Shown here: positions 46,166 through 54,502 of the stretch, one piece after another | Layout: each line of letters starts with the position of its first letter | Position numbering within the stretch: position 1 is the stretch's first letter | Source: Endozoicomonas sp965208385 | Lineage (GTDB): Bacteria > Pseudomonadota > Gammaproteobacteria > Pseudomonadales > Endozoicomonadaceae | Assembly: GCA_965208385.1 (NCBI GenBank) | Contig: CBDBOO010000008.1 | Location: forward strand, 1 to 64,000 | Direction of reading: 5' to 3' | DNA: 64,000 nt | The notes under the pieces: model-generated | Databases searched by the model: none | What the model was told of the DNA's origin: nothing | The model's input: the letters and a program-made list of their open reading frames with translations, nothing else | Translations under genes and position numbers: made by a program

Positions 46166-47938
46166 TTAATAGGTCCGGGCCTTGGGAGGAAATGCCTCCA
46201 TGGTGGCAGGAGTAAAGTTGACAGGCCGTTTACTCACAGACTTATCAACTGGTGAGTATAAGGAGTGAGCCAACCAGTTTTCGTCATCACGCTCCTGGAA
46301 ATCATTCCGGGCGTGAGCACCACGAGACTCTTTGCGAACCTCAGCAGAGACTGCTGTGGCATAAGCAACTTCATACAGATTTTCCAGCTCCAGAGCTTCA
46401 ATACGGGCCGTATTGAATACCTGACTTTTATCAACCAGATGAAGGTTATCCAAACGTTCACGCAGCTCATCCAGCAAAGCGAGGCCTTTCTGCATACTCT
46501 CACCTTCGCGGAACACCCCGAAGTAGAGTTGCATGGTGTTTTGCAGATCTTCGCGCACCTTGGCAACACTTTCACCGCCGGAAGAGTTATTCAAACGATC
46601 CAGGCGGGACAGAGCCGTTTCCACATCGCTGTCTGAAGCATCCACTGCATCAAAACCTTCACGAAGGTTTTTCTCAATCTGTATACCGGCAGCACGACCA
46701 AACACCACCAGATCCAGTAGTGAGTTGCCACCCAGACGATTGGCTCCGTGTACGGAAACACAGGCTGCTTCACCACAGGCGTACAGACCTTCGATGACCA
46801 CATCGTTACCATTGCCATCCTGACAAAGTGCCTGACCGCCAACATTGGTGGGTATACCACCCATCATGTAGTGACAGGTAGGTACAACAGGCACTGGAAC
46901 CTTAACCGGATCTGCGTGCGCAAAGGTTTTAGACAGTTCACAGATACCCGGCAGACGCAGGTTCAGAGTTTCCTCACCAAGATGATCCAGTTTCAACAGA
47001 ACATGATCTTTATTGGGTCCACAACCACGGCCTTCAAGAATTTCAATAACCATGGATCGTGCAACAACATCCCTGCCTGCCAGATCTTTGGCATTAGGGG
47101 CGTAACGCTCCATGAAGCGTTCACCTTCGCTGTTAATCAGGTAACCACCTTCACCGCGACAACCTTCCGTGACCAGCACACCCGCACCGTGAATTCCGGT
47201 AGGATGGAACTGCCACATTTCCATATCCTGCATAGGATATCCGGCACGCAGTGCCATACCAATACCGTCTCCGGTATTAATCAGGGCGTTAGTAGTTGAA
47301 GAATAGATTCGACCAGCACCGCCTGTTGCCATAACAGTCGCTTTAGCCTTTATATAAACAGTTTCACCCGATTCAATATCAATAGCGATGACACCCGCTA
47401 CCTGACCTTTCTGGTTTTTTACCAGATCTACGGCGTACCATTCATTTAAGAATGTTGTACCACCTTTCAGATTGGCCTGATAAAGAGTGTGAAGAAGTGC
47501 ATGACCTGTTCTGTCTGCTGCAGCACAGGTTCTGGCAGCCTGACCACCTTTACCGAAATCTTTGGATTGCCCACCGAACGGACGCTGATATATACGCCCT
47601 TCTTCCGTACGTGAAAACGGCAAACCCATATGTTCCAGCTCAAAAACAGCCTGCGGACCTACTGAACACATGTATTCAATAGCATCCTGATCGCCAATAT
47701 AGTCTGATCCTTTTACGGTGTCATACATATGCCAGCGCCAGTCATCCTTTGGATCAGAACTGGCAATAGCGCAGGTAATACCACCCTGGGCAGACACGGT
47801 ATGTGACCGGGTTGGAAACACCTTGGTTACGCAGGCTGTTTTAATCCCGGCCTGCGTCAACTGCAACGCTGCACGCATACCAGCGCCACCGCCGCCTATA
47901 ACAATTGCGTCATAGGATAGGGTACGAAGTGCTGCCAT
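46166..47938 (-). CDS. sdhA: Succinate dehydrogenase flavoprotein subunit
   Basis: A 590-residue subunit (E. coli 588) that oxidises succinate to fumarate. The FAD-binding GGGGAGMRAALQLTQAG, the covalent FAD His in TRSHTVSAQGG, the active-site HPTGIHGAGVLVTEGCRGEG and the ANRLGGNSLLDLVVFGRAAG block are all present. The C-terminus ARNDFQERDDENWLAHSLY is conserved. It starts three bases after the sdhD stop, as in a tightly packed sdhCDAB operon. Confidence 0.98.
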   Translation of the reverse strand: MAALRTLSYDAIVIGGGGAGMRAALQLTQAGIKTACVTKVFPTRSHTVSAQGGITCAIASSDPKDDWRWHMYDTVKGSDYIGDQDAIEYMCSVGPQAVFELEHMGLPFSRTEEGRIYQRPFGGQSKDFGKGGQAARTCAAADRTGHALLHTLYQANLKGGTTFLNEWYAVDLVKNQKGQVAGVIAIDIESGETVYIKAKATVMATGGAGRIYSSTTNALINTGDGIGMALRAGYPMQDMEMWQFHPTGIHGAGVLVTEGCRGEGGYLINSEGERFMERYAPNAKDLAGRDVVARSMVIEILEGRGCGPNKDHVLLKLDHLGEETLNLRLPGICELSKTFAHADPVKVPVPVVPTCHYMMGGIPTNVGGQALCQDGNGNDVVIEGLYACGEAACVSVHGANRLGGNSLLDLVVFGRAAGIQIEKNLREGFDAVDASDSDVETALSRLDRLNNSSGGESVAKVREDLQNTMQLYFGVFREGESMQKGLALLDELRERLDNLHLVDKSQVFNTARIEALELENLYEVAYATAVSAEVRKESRGAHARNDFQERDDENWLAHSLYSPVDKSVSKRPVNFTPATMEAFPPKARTY

Positions 47939-47941
47939 GAA

Positions 47942-48316
47942 TCAAAGCCCCCAAAGAATTTGTACGCCCCAGATCACAAAACTGAATAAAGCAATAAAGC
48001 AAATCAGCTGCACCGGGAAACGAATCAGAACTGACTTACTGCCTAAAGCGCGGTCATTCAGATAATCGGTTGTAACAGTCCACATTCCAATCCAGGCATG
48101 AGCAAGAACAGAAATCAGGGCGAGAAGTGTGAAAATCCTCATCCAGGTATTTTCAAACAAACCGGACCATTGAGGATATTCCATTCCGGGATTAGCCAGA
48201 ATATACCCGACAAGAAACACTGAATATGCACCGAGAATAATGGCAGTCAACCGCTGCAGCATCCAGTCATAAAGACCGCTGCGAGATAAATTGGTGACAC
48301 TGGTTACCATATCCAA
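47942..48316 (-). CDS. sdhD: Succinate dehydrogenase membrane anchor subunit
   Basis: A 124-residue anchor with three membrane segments (LTAIILGAYSVFLVGYILA, IFTLLALISVLAHAWIGMW and LICFIALFSFVIWGVQIL). The RLTAIIL start and HAWIGMWTVTTDYLNDR are the family hallmarks, contributing to quinone and haem b binding. It overlaps sdhC by 13 bases and nearly abuts sdhA, consistent with one operon. Confidence 0.95.
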   Translation of the reverse strand: MDMVTSVTNLSRSGLYDWMLQRLTAIILGAYSVFLVGYILANPGMEYPQWSGLFENTWMRIFTLLALISVLAHAWIGMWTVTTDYLNDRALGSKSVLIRFPVQLICFIALFSFVIWGVQILWGL

Positions 48317-48678
48317 AACCCCGCCAGAATGATTAAGATGACTGATACAGCCAAGGTGAGAACAGCACCCATTCTGCCCGACTCTTTTCCATCACCAATA
48401 TCAATATCCATCAGAAGGTGTTTAACACCAGCAACAAAATGATAAATCAATGCAGAAACAATACCCCAGGTGACAAACTTCGCCAGAGGGTTCATCAGTA
48501 ACTCTTTCAAATCAGAAAAGGAACTTTCAGATGCCAGAGACTGTTCAAGTCCGTATAAAAGAAACCCAAGCCCGACAAACAGAATCACACCAGAAATTCG
48601 ATGCAATAATGATGTATAAGCCGGCAAAGGTAATTTAATAGTTGTAATATCTAAATTGACAGGTCTGTTGCTATTCAA
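48304..48678 (-). CDS. sdhC: Succinate dehydrogenase cytochrome b subunit
   Basis: A 124-residue subunit with three membrane helices. It begins MNSNRPVNLDITTIKLPLPA, then SLLHRISGVILFVGLGFLLY (the SxxHRxSG quinone-site signature), and later HFVAGVKHLLMDIDIG with the conserved haem-ligand His. First gene of the sdhCDAB-sucAB-lpd-sucCD cluster. It is divergent from gltA, with a 372-bp shared control region carrying a good promoter for each side. Confidence 0.95.
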   Translation of the reverse strand: MNSNRPVNLDITTIKLPLPAYTSLLHRISGVILFVGLGFLLYGLEQSLASESSFSDLKELLMNPLAKFVTWGIVSALIYHFVAGVKHLLMDIDIGDGKESGRMGAVLTLAVSVILIILAGFWIW

Positions 48679-48823
48679 TTTTATGCCCCAACGCCCAACG
48701 ACGTGCTCAGCAGAATCAGCAAGTACATCAAGGCCAACTGGCCTTCAATGAGAAGCAGGTTTGCATCGCTATTCAGTGTCTACGACACTTCCCCGAAGAA
48801 GCCCTCCTCGGCTTCGGAATCGG

Positions 48824-48852
48824 AGTATATACAGTTCGGAATTCAATTACAA
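48824..48852 (-). promoter_or_regulatory. sdhC promoter (sigma-70 type)
   Basis: Read on the minus strand: TTGTAA (48852-48847), a 17-base spacer, then TATACT (48829-48824). Transcription would start near 48817, about 140 bases before sdhC. An imperfect GC-rich hairpin (48793-48818, CCGAAGAAGCC with GGCTTCGG) lies at the start of that leader and could be an attenuation or stability element. Confidence 0.65.
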
Positions 48853-48925
48853 TTGATACCAGATCTAAGCAGAATCACTTAGAGAAAAACCTGTAACGAT
48901 CAAGCATTCACAAACAGTAACACGT

Positions 48926-48953
48926 TTGACAAACAGATTTATCTCTCTATAGT
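48926..48953 (+). promoter_or_regulatory. gltA promoter (sigma-70 type)
   Basis: TTGACA (48926-48931), a 16-base spacer, and TATAGT (48948-48953). It is a near-consensus promoter pointing to gltA with a leader of roughly 90 bases. It lies back to back with the sdhC promoter. Confidence 0.75.
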
Positions 48954-49050
48954 GGTCGAACCGTAAAACGGTCCAACCATACTTATAATAACTCCCCCCC
49001 TGGACCATTCAAACTATAACGAGACTAAACGGCGCGACAGGAGGCCATAA

Positions 49051-50340
49051 ATGGCTGACAAGAAAGCTCTCCTCTCCATTGACGGTAAGGAACAAGCTCT
49101 GGAATTGCCCATCTATTCAGGCACTCTCGGGCCCGATGTAATTGATGTTCGCAGTCTAACGGCCAACGGTTTATTTACATACGACCCAGGTTTTGTATCT
49201 ACTGCTTCCTGCGAATCCAAGATCACCTTTATTGATGGTAATAAAGGGATATTACTGCATCGCGGCTATCCCATAGAACAGCTGGCTGAACATTCAGACT
49301 ATCTGGAAACCTGCTACCTGCTTCTATACGGGGATCTTCCCGGCAAACAGGAAAAGGAAAAATTTGAAAATACCATAATGAAGCACACCATGATCCATGA
49401 GCAGATGAGTGATCTGTTCTCCGGATTCCGCCGTGATGCTCACCCTATGGCTATTATGTGTGGCGTAGTCGGCGCACTTTCTGCTTTCTATCATGACTCT
49501 CTCGATATCACCAATGAAGAGCATCGTGAAATCTGTGCCTACCGACTGATCTCAAAAATGCCTACTCTGGCAGCGATGGCTTATAAGTACTCCATCGGCC
49601 AGCCGTTTATGTATCCAAGGAATAACCTCAGCTACGGGGGTAACTTCCTTCACATGATGTTCTCAACACCCTGTGAAGAATATGAAGTAAATCCTGTGTT
49701 CGCACGGGCAATGGATAAAGTATTTTTGCTGCACGCTGACCACGAACAAAATGCTTCTACATCCACTGTCAGACTTGCAGGCTCTTCAGGCGCCAACCCA
49801 TTTGCATGTATTGCTGCCGGTATTGCTGCTCTCTGGGGCCCTGCCCATGGCGGAGCCAATGAAGCGGTGCTGAACATGCTGGATGAAATTGGTGATGAAG
49901 CGCATATAGATGAATTTATCAGCCGGGCCAAAGACAAGAATGATCCATTCCGTCTGATGGGCTTTGGTCACAGGGTTTACAAGAACTTTGACCCTCGAGC
50001 CAAGGTAATGAAAGAGACCTGTGATGAAGTGCTTGCCGAGCTGGGTCTTGAAAATGATCCTATGTTCAGAATAGCCAAGCGACTCGAGCAAATTGCACTG
50101 GAAGACAATTATTTTGTCGAAAAGAAACTCTACCCTAACGTGGACTTCTATTCAGGCATAATACTGAAAGCTCTTGGCATACCAACAGAGATGTTCACTG
50201 TAGTCTTTGCTACTGGCCGAACTCCAGGCTGGATTGCCCACTGGCATGAAATGATCAGCGGCGATTACAAAATCGGGCGTCCCCGCCAACTCTACACGGG
50301 TGAAAAGGCCAGGGATTACAACCCTCTGGACAAGCGCTAA
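49051..50340 (+). CDS. gltA: Citrate synthase (type II)
   Basis: A 429-residue enzyme (E. coli 427) that condenses acetyl-CoA and oxaloacetate. The N-terminal beta-domain (LELPIYSGTLGPDVIDV) marks the NADH-sensitive hexameric type II form. Catalytic blocks are DKVFLLHADHEQNASTSTVR, AALWGPAHGGANEAVLNML, MGFGHRVYKNFDPRA and FATGRTPGWIAHWHEM. AGGAGG lies six bases before the ATG, an ideal ribosome binding site. It is monocistronic with its own terminator, and divergent from the sdh-suc genes with which it forms half of the TCA cycle. Confidence 0.98.
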   Translation: MADKKALLSIDGKEQALELPIYSGTLGPDVIDVRSLTANGLFTYDPGFVSTASCESKITFIDGNKGILLHRGYPIEQLAEHSDYLETCYLLLYGDLPGKQEKEKFENTIMKHTMIHEQMSDLFSGFRRDAHPMAIMCGVVGALSAFYHDSLDITNEEHREICAYRLISKMPTLAAMAYKYSIGQPFMYPRNNLSYGGNFLHMMFSTPCEEYEVNPVFARAMDKVFLLHADHEQNASTSTVRLAGSSGANPFACIAAGIAALWGPAHGGANEAVLNMLDEIGDEAHIDEFISRAKDKNDPFRLMGFGHRVYKNFDPRAKVMKETCDEVLAELGLENDPMFRIAKRLEQIALEDNYFVEKKLYPNVDFYSGIILKALGIPTEMFTVVFATGRTPGWIAHWHEMISGDYKIGRPRQLYTGEKARDYNPLDKR

Positions 50341-50372
50341 TTACTGCGCACACTTCATTCCAGTAGTTTCAT

Positions 50373-50400
50373 AAAAGAGGGTGCCCAGGCACCCTCTTTT
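50373..50400 (+). terminator. Hairpin terminator after gltA
   Basis: A 13-bp stem (AAAAGAGGGTGCC with GGCACCCTCTTTT) with a two-base loop and T-run, 33 bp past the gltA stop. The A/T ends make it suitable for the converging gene at 50419 as well. Confidence 0.93.
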
Positions 50401-50418
50401 CTTCATTAATATGTTATT

Positions 50419-51663
50419 TCAATATGCTAGTTTCTGCCTGATGAGCGCCCCCTGAGATCCGGTAAATTTGACTGCATCGCCAATAATTGCTGCCACCTTC
50501 TCTTTATTAACCGTCGCGCTATTAACACCAGTAATAACCACCGAAGAACTCAGTCCATCACGACTCTTGATATTCATATGCACCAGTGGACTGAATGTCT
50601 CATCAATATTGTGATGCCTGAATAACGTAACCTCAAAAGAACCAGAAACAGGAATGTGCGAAATCAGCTCCTGTTCAACACTTTCTACACACGCCTGGTA
50701 AGCCTCATTACTTCTCTCATTACAGTTCTCAATCTTAACTACTGCCTTTTTTTCTACATCCATTGCCTTCATTTCAGCCACAACATCCTCATCCACTTTT
50801 GAATAACCGAATTCAGGATACGCATTGATTAACATTTGATTTAAAAATCCCGTGAAAACTTCAACATTACGGGATCCGTTAAAAAACTCACTGGCAGAAT
50901 ATGAACTGAACCAGAAAAGGCTATTTGTATAACTGTCACTGTATACTTTTCCACTTCTCCCAACCGCTTTCTCTGTATAGTAGGCAATCGCCTGTGGTGT
51001 AAGGTAGTAAACATTTTTCATTTGCAATCCTACAACCGATACTAATGCCGTGGCAGCAAGCGGAATTGATAGAAACGGATGCGTCATGGCCAGGGCTTTT
51101 GTGGAACCAGCAATCGCCCAGAACTTAGCCCAGGGAGCCATATAGATTTTTGATTTTCCTGACACTTTAGCTACGGCAAGCACCAGCGATGGTATTGCCA
51201 CCATCCCTGTATAAATAACGGCTTTATATTCACTGTAAGGTACAAAACCATCCAAAAAACTTTCTACTCTTTCTTTTGCGCCGGTGTATGAACCTGTCAC
51301 ACTGTCATATATCTGATTTTCGATAGACGAGTCACTGAATGAATACCCAGAGCTTAATTCTGCCACTAACCTCATATCAACGCTGTCCGGCTCTTTTTTC
51401 TGGGCTTTTTTTACCGTTTTCAATGATTTCTTAATCTCTTCTGTTGCTTCCAGACCTTCCAGTAAATCTCCTTCAGTTCTCGCCCATGCTTTCAGAAAAT
51501 TACCAAACGCATGAAAGTAATCTTCTTTTTGTTGCAGCATGCCATCCGTGTCGAACCTGATTCCAGCCTCTTCAGATCGAAGTATCTGCGAAAAAGATAG
51601 AATTGCTGATAAAAAAAATAATAAGAAAATGACAGGTGATTTTTTACATTTGAGCTTCGCCAT
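50419..51663 (-). CDS. Unrecognised membrane-associated protein
   Basis: A 414-residue protein of unknown function. The start is taken at MAKLKCKKSPVIFLLFFL (51663) because GGAGG lies eight bases upstream; the open frame extends eleven codons further. Residues 1-30 are a signal peptide or anchor. Two or three further hydrophobic stretches are visible (AVIYTGMVAIPSLVLAVAKV and LSIPLAATALVSVVGLQ). The C-terminal third is soluble with two cysteines (NCNERSNEAYQAC) that could pair. It shares the gltA terminator by convergence. I recognise no family; a cell-envelope location is inferred from the signal. Confidence 0.7.
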   Translation of the reverse strand: MAKLKCKKSPVIFLLFFLSAILSFSQILRSEEAGIRFDTDGMLQQKEDYFHAFGNFLKAWARTEGDLLEGLEATEEIKKSLKTVKKAQKKEPDSVDMRLVAELSSGYSFSDSSIENQIYDSVTGSYTGAKERVESFLDGFVPYSEYKAVIYTGMVAIPSLVLAVAKVSGKSKIYMAPWAKFWAIAGSTKALAMTHPFLSIPLAATALVSVVGLQMKNVYYLTPQAIAYYTEKAVGRSGKVYSDSYTNSLFWFSSYSASEFFNGSRNVEVFTGFLNQMLINAYPEFGYSKVDEDVVAEMKAMDVEKKAVVKIENCNERSNEAYQACVESVEQELISHIPVSGSFEVTLFRHHNIDETFSPLVHMNIKSRDGLSSSVVITGVNSATVNKEKVAAIIGDAVKFTGSQGALIRQKLAY

Positions 51664-51936
51664 CGCGAAACCTCCGAATGGGTGAGAACAGAACACGGTT
51701 GATGCAAATGGTGTAAATATCGAATTCTATGTGACAGTTGTCGCTAAATCAGATTTACCATAGAAGCCCATGATTCTTCTCGCAAGCATATCTTACTTTC
51801 TAGATTAAACTCACATAAAAACCATTTTCTTGATACCTAATATTTTGAATTAAAATGCTCACTGGCATTCTTTTTTATTCCCCTGTAGTCTCGCAGCGAA
51901 TAAACACTAATAAATCAGAATACCACCAAGGTTATT

Positions 51937-52653
51937 ATGGAAGCTTTGCTGTCACCTGAATCCCTGATCGCCCTATTTACCCTGACATCACTCGAAATAG
52001 TGCTTGGAATAGATAACATAATTTTCATAACTATTCTGGTTGAGCGTCTTCCCGCACATCAAAGAGCAAGAGCTCGCTCTCTGGGGCTTGGCCTGGCCAT
52101 GCTGACCCGTATAGCCCTGTTGCTCTCTATTACCTGGGTCATGGCTCTCACTGCTCCGCTGTTCGTTCTGCTGGATAACGCTATTTCAGGGCGGGACTTA
52201 ATTCTTTTGGGTGGTGGCTTATTCCTTATAGCTAAATCAACCCATGAAATTCATGGGTCCATGGAGACAGAAGAAGAATCAATTCGAAAGTCCGGCGGTG
52301 TTACCAGCCATTTCATATTGATTCTCATACAAATAGCTATTATCGATATTGTTTTCTCCCTCGACAGTGTCATTACAGCGGTTGGACTGGTTGATGAACT
52401 CTGGGTGATGATTACCGCCATAATCATCTCCGTTGCCGTTATGATGCTAGCAGCCAAACCCATAGGTGATTTCGTCAGTCGCCACCCCACCCTGAAAATA
52501 CTGGCTCTCAGCTTTCTAATTTTAATCGGTGTCTCTCTGGTTGCCGAAGGTCTCGAATTTCATATACCCAAAGGCTATATTTATTTCGCCATGACCTTTT
52601 CACTGATCATTGAAATGTTGAATTCAAAAATGAAAAAAACAAAAAGTAAATAA
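51937..52653 (+). CDS. TerC-family integral membrane protein
   Basis: A 238-residue protein with about seven membrane helices. The TerC hallmarks are the acidic motifs within helices: LEIVLGIDNIIFITILVERL at the start and DIVFSLDSVITAVGLVDELW in the middle. Members are linked to tellurite resistance, manganese export and metal insertion into exported proteins; which applies here cannot be told from the sequence. It stands alone, 273 bp from its upstream neighbour on the other strand. Confidence 0.93.
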   Translation: MEALLSPESLIALFTLTSLEIVLGIDNIIFITILVERLPAHQRARARSLGLGLAMLTRIALLLSITWVMALTAPLFVLLDNAISGRDLILLGGGLFLIAKSTHEIHGSMETEEESIRKSGGVTSHFILILIQIAIIDIVFSLDSVITAVGLVDELWVMITAIIISVAVMMLAAKPIGDFVSRHPTLKILALSFLILIGVSLVAEGLEFHIPKGYIYFAMTFSLIIEMLNSKMKKTKSK

Positions 52654-52753
52654 ATTTACTTTTACAAATCCGGGTTTGTTAATAAAAATCAACCCTACCC
52701 ATTCTGGCCTACTAGACTTCAAACCCTGAAAATATAAAATCAGGGTTCTGACT

Positions 52754-53788
52754 GTGGCATTCCAAAATGAACTGATCAATCTTCGGAGTCATCTTTTAAC
52801 AGGCACCAGCCACATGATTCCCTTTGTGGTTGCAGGTGGCGTACTGATATCCCTGTCTGTCATGTTGCACGGTCGTGGCGGTGTGCCTGAAACAGGCATT
52901 CTTAAAGATATCTGGGATATGGGTCTGGCCGGGTTCTCCCTGTTTATTCCTGTTCTGGGTGGTTATATCGCCTATTCCATTGCCAGCCGACCGGCACTGG
53001 CACCTGGAATGATCGGGTGTTGGCTAATTGCAGAGTACGGCGCTGGTTTCCTGGGCGCAATCATTGTAGGTTTTCTGGCGGGTTACATTGTTCTTCTTCT
53101 TAAGAAAATTCCACTGGGCAAAAACTACCTGACCATCGGTGTCATTTTCATTTACCCCCTGGCAGGAACCTTTCTGGTCGGCGGTATCGTTATATGGCTG
53201 ATCGGTCAGCCTCTCGCCCTGCTTATGACAACTCTGAATGACTGGTTGTATAGCCTGCAGGGTATTTCAAGAATGACACTGGGTGCCATTCTTGGCGGTA
53301 TGACGGCCTTCGATATGGGTGGCCCAATCAATAAGGTAGCCACACTCTTCGCCCAGACTCAGGTTGGCACTCACCCCTATCTTATGGGCGGTGTAGGGGT
53401 TGCAATTTGTACACCTCCCCTGGGAATGTGGCTGGCAACAGTGCTGTCAGCAAGACTTTACTCCATTGATGAAAGGGAAGCCGGTAAAGCCGCATTGATA
53501 ATGGGTTTGATCGGAATCAGTGAAGGCGCCATTCCCTTTGCCGTTGCTGACCCTTTCAGGGTTATTCCGGCAATCGTCATGGGGGGCATTGCCGGAAATA
53601 TTATGGCCTTTGAGATGGCCGTAATCAATCATGCTCCCTGGGGAGGCTGGATTGTATTGCCCGTCGTTGAAGGCAGGGGCTCGTATATCCTGTCAATCAT
53701 TTTTGGAGCATTGGTGACTGCGCTGCTGGTAAACATTCTGAAGAGCATCAGTGGTCGCACGTTTCCCATTGAACAAACAGAACTATAG
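52754..53788 (+). CDS. PTS fructose-type EIIC permease, single domain
   Basis: A 344-residue sugar-transport membrane domain of the fructose PTS family. It begins with NELINLRSHLLTGTSHMIPF and VVAGGVLISLS, has VGFLAGYIVLLLKKIPLG, and the conserved MTAFDMGGPINKVA block for substrate binding, with GISEGAIPFAVADPFRVIP near the end. It resembles FrwC/FryC-type EIIC proteins. EIIA and EIIB domains are absent, and none is encoded nearby, so phosphorylation partners must be elsewhere or the protein works differently. The start is GTG with weak AGGG upstream. Confidence 0.88.
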   Translation: MAFQNELINLRSHLLTGTSHMIPFVVAGGVLISLSVMLHGRGGVPETGILKDIWDMGLAGFSLFIPVLGGYIAYSIASRPALAPGMIGCWLIAEYGAGFLGAIIVGFLAGYIVLLLKKIPLGKNYLTIGVIFIYPLAGTFLVGGIVIWLIGQPLALLMTTLNDWLYSLQGISRMTLGAILGGMTAFDMGGPINKVATLFAQTQVGTHPYLMGGVGVAICTPPLGMWLATVLSARLYSIDEREAGKAALIMGLIGISEGAIPFAVADPFRVIPAIVMGGIAGNIMAFEMAVINHAPWGGWIVLPVVEGRGSYILSIIFGALVTALLVNILKSISGRTFPIEQTEL

Positions 53789-53851
53789 TGTCCCAGAGCT
53801 TTAATTCTGCCATATCAGGACAAGTAACTGTGTTAAATATCTGGAAAGCAT

Positions 53852-54502
53852 GTGTCCATGACCTCTACACTGACTATCATAAGTATTTCTCCGAGAATTA
53901 ATGCCATCATGAACACACCGGTCAACAAAAGTTCCCTTGTTCCTATTACCGAAGACAGCCATGATCTGGCTATATCCCTGGCCTACGCCAGCAGTGATAA
54001 TTTTACTGGTCAGAGCGTCTATCTGAACCCACTCTGTTTTCTTCATGATGACGCTGCAGAGAGACTGGAACGGGCCATAGAAATTCTAAAACCACTGCAA
54101 CTGAGAATTAAAATATGGGACGGTTTTCGTCCATTAAGTGCACAACAGACTCTCTTCGATCACACACCGGATCCTGACTACATTTCGGACCCTAAAACCG
54201 GTACCCGCCCACACTGTCGGGGAATAGCCATAGACCTGACCTTAATAGACCAGTTCGACAATGAACTGGATATGGGTACCCAGTTTGATGATTTTCGACC
54301 TCTGGCTCACCATGGGAACGATCTGGTATCAAAGGAAGCCCAACGTAATCGACTGCTACTGGCAGGCGTTATGAATATTGCCGGATTCGAACCAATAGAT
54401 TCAGAATGGTGGCATTATCAGCTACCTGATGCTGCCCACTACCCTATTATCGATGAACAGGATGTTCCAGATGATCTTACACAGCCTCTGCAGCCCGATT
54501 GA
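53852..54502 (+). CDS. D-Ala-D-Ala dipeptidase (VanX/DdpX-like)
   Basis: A 216-residue zinc dipeptidase. The metal-binding motifs of the peptidase M15D family are present: RPHCRGIAIDL (HxxxGxAxD) and DSEWWHYQL (ExxWH), with IKIWDGFRPLSAQQTLF, the substrate Arg region. It would cleave D-Ala-D-Ala, for peptidoglycan recycling or nutrient use rather than vancomycin resistance, since no vanH or vanA-like gene is near. The start is uncertain: GTG 53852, ATG 53858, or ATG 53909 (MNTPVNKS). Its 3' end overlaps nasA by 26 bp, tail to tail. Confidence 0.9.
   Translation: MSMTSTLTIISISPRINAIMNTPVNKSSLVPITEDSHDLAISLAYASSDNFTGQSVYLNPLCFLHDDAAERLERAIEILKPLQLRIKIWDGFRPLSAQQTLFDHTPDPDYISDPKTGTRPHCRGIAIDLTLIDQFDNELDMGTQFDDFRPLAHHGNDLVSKEAQRNRLLLAGVMNIAGFEPIDSEWWHYQLPDAAHYPIIDEQDVPDDLTQPLQPD

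Noticed and set aside
46234..46860. Frames opposite or out of phase with sdhA
   Set aside because: All lie inside a highly conserved gene; composition mirrors the sdhA codons.
53852..54502. Vancomycin-resistance locus
   Set aside because: Only a VanX/DdpX-like dipeptidase is present; no ligase, lactate dehydrogenase or VanRS genes are near.
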